Translations under genes and position numbers: made by a program
The notes under the pieces: generated by a model
What the model saw: the letters and a program-made list of their open reading frames with translations, nothing else
What the model was told of the DNA's origin: nothing
The model's database searches: none
Assembly: GCA_002395905.1 (NCBI GenBank)
Contig: DGVK01000052.1
Coordinates: 1 to 5,726 of the forward strand
Direction of reading: 5' to 3'
Source of the DNA: Verrucomicrobia bacterium UBA4286
GTDB taxonomy: Bacteria; Verrucomicrobiota; Kiritimatiellia; RFP12; UBA1067
DNA length: 5,726 bases
Part shown: piece after piece, positions 1-5,548 of the stretch
Layout: each line of letters opens with the position of its first letter
Numbering within the stretch: position 1 is the first letter of the stretch

Positions 1-621
1 GGCGCCCAGGCGACGATGCTCGACATCGATTTCGGAACGTATCCCTTCGTCACCTCCTCGAACCCGACGGCCGGCGGCGCCTGCACTGGAAGCGGCGTAT
101 CCCCGCGCGAGATCGACCGCGTGATTGGCGTTCTCAAGCTTTACACGACGCGCGTCGGCGAAGGGCCTTTCCCGACGGAGCTTTTCGACGCCGACGGCGA
201 GACTCTGCGAAGCCGCGGCGGAGAGTTCGGCGCGACGACGGGGCGGCCCCGGCGCTGCGGCTGGTTCGACGCGGTCGTCGCGCGCTATGCGCAGCGCGTG
301 AACGGAATCGACTTCTGGGCTATGACCAAGCTCGACGTCCTGGACGCTTTCCCGGTCGTGAAGATATGCACAGGCTACAGGCGCAAGGACGGGTTCGTCT
401 ACCAGACGTTCCCCGCCGACCTCGAAGCGCTCGCGCAGTGCGAGCCTGTATACGAGGAGCTTCCCGGCTGGCAGTGCGACACGTCGAAGACGACCGACTA
501 CGCCGACCTGCCCGAGAACGCCAAGGCCTACATCAACCGGATTCTCGACCTCGTCGGCGGGAAGCTTGGCGTTCTGAGCGTCGGCCCTGCGCGCGAGACG
601 ACTTTGAGGATCAACATCTGA
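1..621 (+). CDS. purA: Adenylosuccinate synthetase, C-terminal half (5' end outside window)
   Basis: Catalyses GTP-dependent condensation of IMP with aspartate to adenylosuccinate, the first committed step from IMP to AMP; cytoplasmic. The frame is open from base 1, and 206 residues are visible before TGA at 619-621. The visible part begins [20 protein letters not shown], a hallmark PurA segment that normally lies about half way along the ~430-residue enzyme, so roughly 220 N-terminal residues (the P-loop-like GTP site and catalytic Asp/His) are missing only because of the window edge. Other family landmarks are [12 protein letters not shown], the aspartate-binding loop GATTGRPRR (visible residues 77-85), the guanine-binding TKLDVLD (109-115), and a PGW...YI..I...G C-terminal pattern ending in a [14 protein letters not shown] segment. 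It is followed 29 bases later by rubredoxin on the same strand. The ATG at base 16 is an internal methionine, not a start. Confidence 0.97.
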   Translation, partial: GAQATMLDIDFGTYPFVTSSNPTAGGACTGSGVSPREIDRVIGVLKLYTTRVGEGPFPTELFDADGETLRSRGGEFGATTGRPRRCGWFDAVVARYAQRVNGIDFWAMTKLDVLDAFPVVKICTGYRRKDGFVYQTFPADLEALAQCEPVYEELPGWQCDTSKTTDYADLPENAKAYINRILDLVGGKLGVLSVGPARETTLRINI

Positions 622-650
622 CAACACCAGAAAACGAAAGGAAACATACC

Positions 651-785
651 ATGAAGTACGTATGCAAGATATGCGGCTGGGTCTACGACCCCGCGGAGAA
701 CAACGGCGTCGAGTTCGCCGACCTGCCGGATGACTGGACGTGCCCCACGTGCGGCGTTCCCAAGAGCGAGTTCGAGCCCGCTTGA
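651..785 (+). CDS. Rubredoxin, short-loop type (44 aa)
   Basis: Small cytoplasmic electron carrier with one iron bound by four cysteines. In anaerobes, rubredoxins pass electrons to rubrerythrin, superoxide reductase or oxygen reductases. The 44-residue protein carries both CxxCG knuckles: C5-K-I-C8-G and C31-P-T-C34-G. It also has the aromatic core residues W10, Y12, F22, W29 and F41, plus the family signatures YDPAE, LPDDW-CP-CG and PKSEFE. Only 22 residues separate C8 from C31, against 29 in the usual 52-54-residue form (C9 to C39), so about seven loop residues are absent. This resembles the known 45-residue Desulfovibrio desulfuricans rubredoxin. The start is set by AAAGGA at 637-642, eight bases before ATG. 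It lies 29 bases after purA and 29 before plsY, so it is probably cotranscribed. Its electron partner is not in the window. The gene is real and complete. Confidence 0.97.
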   Translation: MKYVCKICGWVYDPAENNGVEFADLPDDWTCPTCGVPKSEFEPA

Positions 786-814
786 TCGCGAAGGTCTGAG
801 CATCGTCGTCTGAC

Positions 815-1447
815 ATGATCGCGGCACTCTGGATCGTCGGCGCCTATCTGGTGGGCGGGACACCCTTCGGATATCTCATCGGCCGCATGCGCGGCGTCGA
901 TGTGAGAACCGTCGGCTCGAAGAACATCGGTGCGACGAACGTCTTCAGGACGGTCGGCAGGAAGTGGGGGTTTCTCGCGTTCGCGTGCGATTTTCTCAAA
1001 GGCTTCCTGCCGACGCTTGCCGCGGTGAATGCCGTCCGGTGCGGCTGCGGCGGACTGCCGCCGTGGCTGCCGCTGGCCGTCGGCGTGATGTGCGTCGTCG
1101 GCCACATGCTCACGCCATACATGAAGTTCAAAGGAGGAAAGGGGGTCGCGACGGCGTTCGGAATGCTGGTCGCGCTCGTGCCGGCTCTTGTGGGCGCGGC
1201 GTTCCTCGTGTTCGTCGCCGCCTTCGCGCTCACAAACTACATCTCCCTCGGCAGCTGCCTCGCGGCGGCGTTCCTCGCCGTCGGTGTATGGTTCAGGTGG
1301 CTTGGCGCGCGGGGCGTCGACGATCTGCCGCAGTGCGTGCTTGTGACCGCGATGGCGCTCTTCGTGGTCTGGAAGCACCGCGCGAACATCAAGCGCCTTC
1401 TCGCAGGCACCGAAAACAAGATTTACATATTCCGCAAGAAGTCCTGA
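815..1447 (+). CDS. plsY: Acyl-phosphate:glycerol-3-phosphate acyltransferase PlsY
   Basis: Integral membrane enzyme that transfers an acyl chain from acyl-phosphate (made by PlsX) to sn-glycerol-3-phosphate, giving lysophosphatidic acid, the first step of phospholipid synthesis. The 210-residue length suits the family. Conserved motifs appear in order: the N-terminal helix [11 protein letters not shown] (14-24), [13 protein letters not shown] (34-46), DFLKG (59-63), [21 protein letters not shown] (96-116, the phosphate/G3P-binding loop), NYISLGS (141-147), and a basic tail with [17 protein letters not shown] (187-203). Hydrophobic helices occur at about 3-23, 52-72, 83-101, 117-140, 150-162 and 172-186. 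An in-frame TGA lies at 797-799 and no earlier start follows it, so ATG 815 is the only plausible full-length start. No clear Shine-Dalgarno site precedes it (AAGG at 791-794 is too distant), so translation may rely on coupling or on SD-independent initiation. It sits in the purA-rubredoxin run. Confidence 0.96.
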   Translation: MIAALWIVGAYLVGGTPFGYLIGRMRGVDVRTVGSKNIGATNVFRTVGRKWGFLAFACDFLKGFLPTLAAVNAVRCGCGGLPPWLPLAVGVMCVVGHMLTPYMKFKGGKGVATAFGMLVALVPALVGAAFLVFVAAFALTNYISLGSCLAAAFLAVGVWFRWLGARGVDDLPQCVLVTAMALFVVWKHRANIKRLLAGTENKIYIFRKKS

Positions 1448-1455
1448 GCCAAATA

Positions 1456-1464
1456 TGGTATAAT
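1456..1464 (+). promoter_or_regulatory. Extended -10 promoter for aspS
   Basis: The sequence TGGTATAAT (TGn at 1456-1458, perfect TATAAT at 1459-1464) is an extended -10 element. The predicted start of transcription is near 1471, giving a leader of about 24 bases before aspS. The -35 window (about 1436-1441, AAGAAG) does not match TTGACA, as is tolerated with an extended -10. The element begins 9 bases after the plsY stop, so aspS may be transcribed both from here and by read-through from the purA-plsY run. The same 12-mer TGGTATAATACC recurs at 4882-4893. Confidence 0.7.
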
Positions 1465-1479
1465 ACCCGCTCAATTTCA

Positions 1480-1484
1480 GGAGT
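1480..1484 (+). promoter_or_regulatory. Shine-Dalgarno site of aspS
   Basis: AGGAG ends ten bases before ATG 1495. It fixes the aspS start and rules out the much longer in-frame extension upstream through plsY. It is one of the few strong Shine-Dalgarno sites in the window. Confidence 0.8.
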
Positions 1485-1494
1485 AAGAAAGACA

Positions 1495-3300
1495 ATGCAT
1501 CCTTATCGCACACACACATGCAACGAACTGAGGGCGTCCGACGCGGGTAAAACCGTGAGACTTTCCGGCTGGATGTTCCGCCTGCGCGACCACGGCGGAA
1601 TACTTTTCGTGGACCTTCGCGACCACTACGGTCTCACGCAGGTCGTCGTCCACCCGAGCCGCAGTTTCTTCGGCCTCGTCGAAAAGGCCCACCTCGAAAG
1701 CGTCATAACCGTGACCGGCGAAGTGAAGCTTCGCACGCCCGACACGATCAACCCCGATCTGCCGACGGGTGAAGTCGAGATCGAGGCCAACGAGCTCGTG
1801 ATGGAGTCCGCGAGCGAGGTCACGCCGATCTACATTCCCGACGAGAAGGCCGACGAGAGCGAGGATGTGCGCCTCAAGCACCGCTACCTCGACCTGCGCC
1901 GTGAGAAGCTCCACAACAACATCATACTCAGGTCGAAGGTCATCCGCTTCCTGCGCGAGAAGATGTGGGAAAAGGGCTTCAACGAGTTCCAGACCCCGAT
2001 CCTCACGGCCTCTTCGCCCGAGGGTGCGCGCGACTACCTGGTGCCGAGCCGCATCCACCGCGGCATGTTCTACGCCCTGCCGCAGGCGCCGCAGATGTTC
2101 AAGCAGCTTCTGATGGTCTCTGGTTTCGACAGGTATTTCCAGATCGCGCCGTGCTTCCGCGACGAAGCCGCGCGCGCCGACCGTTCGCCGGGCGAGTTCT
2201 ACCAGCTGGATATCGAGATGAGCTACGTCACGCAGGACGAGATATTCGCGGTCGTCGAAGACGTGGTCTCGGCGACGTTCAGGAAGTTCTCGACCTGGAG
2301 CTGCAACGAGGCGCCGTGGCCGCGTATCAAATACCGCGACGCGATGATGACCTACGGCAGCGACAAGCCCGATCTGCGCAATCCGCTCAAGTGGATCGAC
2401 ATGAGCGGTTTCTTCAAGCGCGCGAGCTTCAAGGCGTTCGCGTCCACCGTCGAGCAGGGCGGTCTTGTAAAGGGCCTGCTCGTGAAGGGGATCGTCGGCG
2501 TCGAGACGCGCACGTGGTTCGACAAGCGCGAGCACAACGTGAAGGAGAACGGCGGCAAGGGCCTGGGCTACATAAGCTGGACGAAGGAAGGCGAGCTTAA
2601 AGGCCCTATCGCGAAGTTCCTCACGCCGGAGCAGCTTGAGGAGATGAAGGGGATCGTCGGCATGGAGCCGGGCGACGCCCTCTTCTTCATGGCCGCCCCC
2701 GTCGACGAGTGCCACCGGCTTTCGGGACTCGTCAGAACCGACATCGCCGACCATCTCACGAACGACATCCGCGAAAAGAACTGCTACAAGTTCTGCTGGA
2801 TCGTCGACTTCCCGTTCTTCGAGAAGGATCCCGAAACAGGGAAGATCATCTTCTCCCACAATCCTTTCTCGATGCCCCAGGGCGGCCTTGAAGCGCTTGA
2901 GACAAAGGCGCCGCTCGACGTCGTCGCCTACCAGTACGACGTCGTCTGCAACGGGATCGAGCTTTCGTCGGGCGCGATACGCAACCACCGCATCGACATA
3001 ATGGAGAAGGCGTTCGAGATCGCGGGCTATCCGCCCGAGGTCGTCAAGCAGAAGTTCGGCTGCCTCTACAACGCGTTCCGCTTCGGCGCCCCGCCGCACG
3101 GCGGCATCGCCCCGGGCGTCGACCGCATGGTGATGCTGCTCACCGACACGCCGAACATCCGCGAGGTCATAGCGTTCCCGATGAACCAGAAGGCGCAGGA
3201 CCTCATGATGAACGCGCCGAACTATGTGACCGAGCAGCAGCTTCGCGAGCTTCACATCAAGATTCGCGGCACTGGCGCGGACGCCGCGGCGCAGGCGTGA
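1495..3300 (+). CDS. aspS: Aspartyl-tRNA synthetase, bacterial type
   Basis: Charges tRNA-Asp (and possibly tRNA-Asn) with aspartate using ATP; cytoplasmic class II synthetase. At 601 residues it has the full bacterial-type length. An N-terminal OB-fold anticodon domain occupies about 1-110, with [11 protein letters not shown]...FVDLRD. The catalytic domain follows: [11 protein letters not shown], the [18 protein letters not shown] region (motif 1 and flexible loop), [11 protein letters not shown], and motif 2 [23 protein letters not shown]. That last form has one residue more than the E. coli ADRQPEFTQ version and matches a variant I recall from alphaproteobacteria. [11 protein letters not shown] then leads into the bacterial GAD insertion domain (about 290-400). 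Motif 3 is [14 protein letters not shown] (536-549), followed by the C-terminal extension with IREVIAFP. H33 occupies the position of E. coli L30, where non-discriminating enzymes carry His. Its stop overlaps the start of the next gene. Confidence 0.99.
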   Translation: MHPYRTHTCNELRASDAGKTVRLSGWMFRLRDHGGILFVDLRDHYGLTQVVVHPSRSFFGLVEKAHLESVITVTGEVKLRTPDTINPDLPTGEVEIEANELVMESASEVTPIYIPDEKADESEDVRLKHRYLDLRREKLHNNIILRSKVIRFLREKMWEKGFNEFQTPILTASSPEGARDYLVPSRIHRGMFYALPQAPQMFKQLLMVSGFDRYFQIAPCFRDEAARADRSPGEFYQLDIEMSYVTQDEIFAVVEDVVSATFRKFSTWSCNEAPWPRIKYRDAMMTYGSDKPDLRNPLKWIDMSGFFKRASFKAFASTVEQGGLVKGLLVKGIVGVETRTWFDKREHNVKENGGKGLGYISWTKEGELKGPIAKFLTPEQLEEMKGIVGMEPGDALFFMAAPVDECHRLSGLVRTDIADHLTNDIREKNCYKFCWIVDFPFFEKDPETGKIIFSHNPFSMPQGGLEALETKAPLDVVAYQYDVVCNGIELSSGAIRNHRIDIMEKAFEIAGYPPEVVKQKFGCLYNAFRFGAPPHGGIAPGVDRMVMLLTDTPNIREVIAFPMNQKAQDLMMNAPNYVTEQQLRELHIKIRGTGADAAAQA

Positions 3301-3830
3301 ACAGCCGTTTGAAGTTCACGCTCAAAGCGTGGCCTGCGGTCTTTTTGATCGCGGTCACGCTTTCCTATGCGACGCAGGCGGTGGCCTCGCTGTTCGGCGT
3401 GGACCTCCCCGACCAGGCGCAGGTGGAGTTTGTGAAGCGCTACGCCGGCTGGAACATGACGTTCGCGTTCATCGTCGCGCAGATCGTCGTGATAGTTCCG
3501 GCGTTCGAGGAGGCGCTTTTCAGGTTTCTCCTGTGGAAGGCGCCGCTCGCTGCCGCAGGCCTGTGGCGCGGCGCCGCCGCGCCGCGCGCCGCTCTCGCGG
3601 CGGTCGTGTCGGCGGTGTTCTCGTTCGCGCACTACATCGACTACACGAAAGCGGTCTCGACCCGCGCGCTCGCGTTCACCGGCTGGAACAGCGCGTTTCT
3701 CGCGCTCTTCTTCTTCGCGCTCGCGCAGTGCTGGATATACAGGCGCACGGGCGCCCTCTGGTGCGCGCTGCTCAACCACGCGCTCTTCAATCTTACGAAT
3801 CTGGCGCTCCTTTTCATCCTCCCCGGATAG
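3297..3830 (+). CDS. CPBP family intramembrane metalloprotease (CAAX protease/Abi-like)
   Basis: Predicted membrane protein of 177 residues with the three CPBP (Pfam Abi/CAAX prenyl protease 2-like) motifs: EEALFR at 71-76 (paired glutamates plus arginine), FSFAH at 108-112, and NHALFN at 160-165 (H161, N165). The E and H residues are expected to form the metal-dependent active site inside the membrane. Hydrophobic segments lie at about 12-33, 54-70, 97-111, 129-147 and 152-175. Family members process prenylated proteins in eukaryotes; bacterial ones have been tied to bacteriocin immunity, protein maturation and membrane-protein interactions, so the substrate here cannot be named. Translation starts at GTG 3297, overlapping the aspS stop by four bases (GTGA), which implies translational coupling. 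No separate Shine-Dalgarno is evident. Pairing with aspS is probably an operon convenience, not a functional link. Confidence 0.86.
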   Translation: MNSRLKFTLKAWPAVFLIAVTLSYATQAVASLFGVDLPDQAQVEFVKRYAGWNMTFAFIVAQIVVIVPAFEEALFRFLLWKAPLAAAGLWRGAAAPRAALAAVVSAVFSFAHYIDYTKAVSTRALAFTGWNSAFLALFFFALAQCWIYRRTGALWCALLNHALFNLTNLALLFILPG

Positions 3831-3861
3831 CCCTGGCCGCGCCGCACCTTTCTTGCGTCTC

Positions 3862-3878
3862 TTAACATTCCCTTAACA
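3862..3878 (+). promoter_or_regulatory. TTAACA direct repeats upstream of promoter (possible operator)
   Basis: TTAACA occurs at 3862-3867 and again at 3873-3878, separated by five bases, giving an 11-base period (one helical turn). The first copy sits roughly where a -35 element would, though 20 bases from the -10; the second lies in the spacer. Tandem hexamers with this period are typical of binding sites for OmpR/PhoB-type response regulators; the Bacillus PhoP consensus TT(A/C)ACA is strikingly similar. Assignment to a particular regulator is inference. Confidence 0.35.
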
Positions 3879-3884
3879 GGCGGA

Positions 3885-3893
3885 TGCTACAAT
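3885..3893 (+). promoter_or_regulatory. Extended -10 promoter for the gene at 3960
   Basis: TGCTACAAT combines a TGn extension (3885-3887) with TACAAT (3888-3893), one mismatch from TATAAT. Transcription would begin near 3899-3901, leaving a leader of about 60 bases that contains a strong hairpin. The local AT-richness of 3860-3896 contrasts with the GC-rich surroundings and fits a promoter region. Confidence 0.55.
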
Positions 3894-3897
3894 ATTC

Positions 3898-3938
3898 CCG
3901 TTCGATGGAGGAAGAAGGTCTTCCTCCCCGACGAACGG
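3898..3938 (+). promoter_or_regulatory. Long hairpin in the 5' leader
   Basis: An outer stem CCGTTCG (3898-3904) pairs with CGAACGG (3932-3938), and an inner stem GGAGGAAG (3907-3914) pairs with CTTCCTCC (3920-3927) around the loop AAGGT (3915-3919). A small asymmetric internal loop (AT against CCGA) separates the stems, giving 15 base pairs in all. It would lie almost at the 5' end of the transcript. No T-tract follows it on either strand, so it is not an intrinsic terminator. It buries a perfect Shine-Dalgarno-like GGAGG. Possible roles are mRNA stabilisation or translational control. Confidence 0.6.
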
Positions 3939-3958
3939 AAAAAGAGAAAGGTCAATGA
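3905..3958 (+). CDS. Possible 17-codon upstream ORF (leader peptide)
   Basis: ATG 3905 opens a 17-codon frame, MEEEGLPPRRTEKEKGQ, ending at TGA 3956-3958, one base before the main ATG at 3960. It begins about five bases after the predicted transcription start, so it would need near-leaderless initiation, and it spans the leader hairpin. Stop-to-start proximity would allow translational coupling. No Shine-Dalgarno precedes it, and so short a frame can arise by chance; it is recorded as a candidate only. Confidence 0.22.
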   Translation: MEEEGLPPRRTEKEKGQ

Positions 3959-3959
3959 A

Positions 3960-4814
3960 ATGAAAGACATGAAAAAGGCAGCGGCGGCAGGTGCCGTCAT
4001 AGCAATGACCGCCGTAGTCGGAATATTTGCGGCGGCTGTGAGCGACCGGCGCGACGTATCGTCCAAATCGTCGGAGTCGTCCGTGACGACCAACGAGAAC
4101 GGCAGCGTTTCGCGCGTGTTCACCGAGTCGACGGTCACGACCAACGGCAACATGGTCACGGAACGCAGGCGCGAAACCCGCACCAGCACCGACGCCGCAG
4201 GCAACATCCTCGAAACCGCGACGAGCGAATACGCCCAGAGCTACACCGTCGGCGACGAGGGCATGACGCCGCTCGCGTCGCGCGCGCAGGCGAAGGACGG
4301 CGACGGCGGCAAGGTCGAGGACGCTTTCCTCGGCATGAAGTTCGGCGAGGTCTACGAAGGCACCAATCTGGTCGCCAACGGCAGCGAGCCGACGCTTCTC
4401 TGCGCGGAGTTCAAGCCTAAGAAGGAACTCGCGGGATTCGACGACTACTTTGTATATGTGACGCCGAAGACCCATCGCATAGCGAAGGTCTACGCGTGCG
4501 CGAAGGAGGCGGTCGAGCCGGGTCTTGCAGGCCGTCGCCACTATCTCATAGAGGCGCTTGAGCAGCGCTACAACACATGGGCGCTTCTGCGCAACTGGTG
4601 CAGGCCGGTCTATACGTTCGACATCGGCGGCGGCCGCTACATAACCGCCTCGCTCGCGGGCACGCCCGGCCGCTACGAGACAGTGCTTGTCGCGTGGGAC
4701 GACGCTCTTCTCACCGTCGCCGCCGACGAAGCCGAGGCCGCGCGCCGCGAAGCGCGAAAGGCCGCCGTCGAGAAGCGCCGCGCGAAGGTCACCGAAGCGG
4801 CCGATGCTTTCTGA
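3960..4814 (+). CDS. Unrecognised exported or membrane-anchored protein with short repeats
   Basis: I do not recognise this 284-residue protein. Residues 1-27 have a basic start (KDMKK) and an Ala/Val-rich hydrophobic core (7-27), consistent with a signal peptide or single N-terminal anchor; there is no lipobox cysteine. Residues 40-90 are Ser/Thr/Asn-rich and form about three degenerate units with a 17-residue period (VTTNENG, VTTNGN, TSTDAAGN). A mixed region with FLGMKFGEVYEG (123-134) and FDDYFVYVTPKTHRIAKVYAC (160-180) looks like a compact alpha/beta domain with cysteines C148, C180 and C214. A charged Ala/Glu/Arg helix, possibly a coiled coil, ends the protein (255-281). ATG 3960 is chosen because AAAGG (3947-3951) lies eight bases upstream; ATG 3955 hits a stop after two codons, and ATG 3969 is farther from the site. 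It has its own promoter and is followed by a terminator, so it is probably monocistronic. Confidence 0.82.
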   Translation: MKDMKKAAAAGAVIAMTAVVGIFAAAVSDRRDVSSKSSESSVTTNENGSVSRVFTESTVTTNGNMVTERRRETRTSTDAAGNILETATSEYAQSYTVGDEGMTPLASRAQAKDGDGGKVEDAFLGMKFGEVYEGTNLVANGSEPTLLCAEFKPKKELAGFDDYFVYVTPKTHRIAKVYACAKEAVEPGLAGRRHYLIEALEQRYNTWALLRNWCRPVYTFDIGGGRYITASLAGTPGRYETVLVAWDDALLTVAADEAEAARREARKAAVEKRRAKVTEAADAF

Positions 4815-4853
4815 CGCGGCTCAAGCGCACGAACGGTTTTATCCTTGGGTTGG

Positions 4854-4882
4854 GCCTCTGCGGCAACGCGGAGGCTTTTTTT
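4854..4882 (+). terminator. Intrinsic (rho-independent) terminator
   Basis: A 9-base-pair stem, GCCTCTGCG (4854-4862) with CGCGGAGGC (4867-4875) and one G-T pair, closes on a GCAA tetraloop (4863-4866, GNRA class) and is followed directly by seven Ts (4876-4882). It lies 39 bases after the stop of the gene at 3960-4814 and should end that transcript. The last T is also the first base of the TGn element of the next promoter. Confidence 0.93.
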
Positions 4883-4890
4883 GGTATAAT
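4882..4890 (+). promoter_or_regulatory. Extended -10 promoter for the NeuD-like gene, fused to the terminator
   Basis: TGGTATAAT has TGn at 4882-4884 and a perfect TATAAT at 4885-4890. The start codon of the next gene lies only seven bases beyond, so transcription is expected to begin at or within a base or two of the ATG. The -35 window (about 4862-4867) falls inside the preceding terminator hairpin and does not resemble TTGACA. This is the second copy of the 12-mer TGGTATAATACC in the window. Confidence 0.75.
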
Positions 4891-4897
4891 ACCGCCG

Positions 4898-5542
4898 ATG
4901 AGAGAACTTGTCATAATCGGCGCGGGCGGACTCGGCCGCGAGGTGGCGTGGGCCGTCATGCGCGTCAACGGATCGCCCGCAGAGCCGAAGTGGAAGCTCG
5001 CAGGCTTTGCGGACGACGCTCCCGGGAAATCGTCCGGGACGCTAGACGGGCTGCCGCTTCTCGGCGCTGTCGCGACGGTCGCGAAGGAGCGTCCCGACGC
5101 GGCGTTCTTCATCGCGGTCGGCGACAACGCGACGCGCGAGAGAATCGCGCGGGAGCTTGGCGGGAGGGAGTTCCCGGCGGTGGTCGATCCGTCGGCGCTC
5201 GTCGCGCCGTCAGCCGCGATCGGGGAGGGGGCTTTCGTCGCGCCGTTGGCGGTCGTGTATCCCGGGGCGTCGGTCGGCAGGTTCGCGATAGTCAATGCAC
5301 GCGCAGGCGTCGGGCACGACTCGCGCCTCGGCGCCTTTTCACAGGTGTGTCCCGGCGCGTCGCTCTCGGGCGCGACAGTCCTGGGCGAACGCGCGTTCGT
5401 CGGCACGAACGCCTGCACTCTTCCCGGCGTGTCGGTCGGAGCGGATGCCAAAATCGCAGGCGGGACGCCTGCATATTCCAGCGTCCCTGCCGGCGCGACG
5501 CTGTCGCCGTTCGGCACCCTGCGCACCAGCCGCGTCCGCTAG
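4898..5542 (+). CDS. NeuD/PglD-family sugar O/N-acyltransferase (left-handed beta-helix)
   Basis: The 214-residue length is typical of the family. An N-terminal Rossmann-like domain begins MRELVIIGAGGLGREV (the GxGGxGxE nucleotide-sugar-binding pattern), with GFADD (36-40), LDGLPLLG (49-56) and FFIAVGDN (70-77). From about 97 the chain becomes hexapeptide repeats (VDPSALVAPSAAIGEGAFV..., PGASVG, CPGASLSGATVLGERAFVG, PGVSVGADAKIAGG), the trimeric left-handed beta-helix that binds acetyl-CoA. H140 in GVGHDSRLG matches the catalytic-base histidine of PglD-type enzymes. Relatives acetylate sialic acids or UDP-amino sugars for capsule, LPS or glycoprotein synthesis; the acceptor cannot be told here, and no other glycan genes are in view. 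ATG 4898 is chosen because the family N-terminus starts exactly there. No Shine-Dalgarno exists and the promoter is immediately adjacent, implying a leaderless mRNA. Confidence 0.88.
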   Translation: MRELVIIGAGGLGREVAWAVMRVNGSPAEPKWKLAGFADDAPGKSSGTLDGLPLLGAVATVAKERPDAAFFIAVGDNATRERIARELGGREFPAVVDPSALVAPSAAIGEGAFVAPLAVVYPGASVGRFAIVNARAGVGHDSRLGAFSQVCPGASLSGATVLGERAFVGTNACTLPGVSVGADAKIAGGTPAYSSVPAGATLSPFGTLRTSRVR

Positions 5543-5548
5543 CGCAGC

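Noticed and set aside
1422..1427. TTTACA as the -35 box of the aspS promoter
   Set aside because: It lies 31 bases from the -10, far beyond the usual 16-18 base spacing, and is inside the plsY coding end.
964..1494. N-terminal extension of the aspS frame back into plsY
   Set aside because: The translation before ATG 1495 is Arg-rich out-of-frame plsY sequence; the Shine-Dalgarno at 1480-1484 and the family N-terminus both point to 1495.
683..1519. Minus-strand open frame across rubredoxin and plsY
   Set aside because: Low-complexity Arg/Glu/His-rich translation, antisense to two clearly identified genes.
1477..3255. Long minus-strand open frame (592 codons) antisense to aspS
   Set aside because: It mirrors aspS in GC-rich DNA where antisense stops are rare; its translation is Arg/Asp/Val/Leu-biased with no recognisable motif, while the sense strand encodes a complete AspRS.
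3297..3830. aspS plus CPBP protease as a defence or immunity module
   Set aside because: Although CPBP proteins were once called Abi, aspS is an ordinary full-length housekeeping synthetase, and no toxin, nuclease or bacteriocin gene is nearby.
3898..3943. Hairpin followed by an A-run as an intrinsic terminator
   Set aside because: The A-run is on the + strand after the hairpin, and reading on the minus strand the hairpin is not followed by a T-tract; neither orientation forms a terminator.
3955..3963. ATG at 3955 as start of the exported protein
   Set aside because: It reads ATG AAA TGA and stops after two codons; the correct frame begins at ATG 3960.
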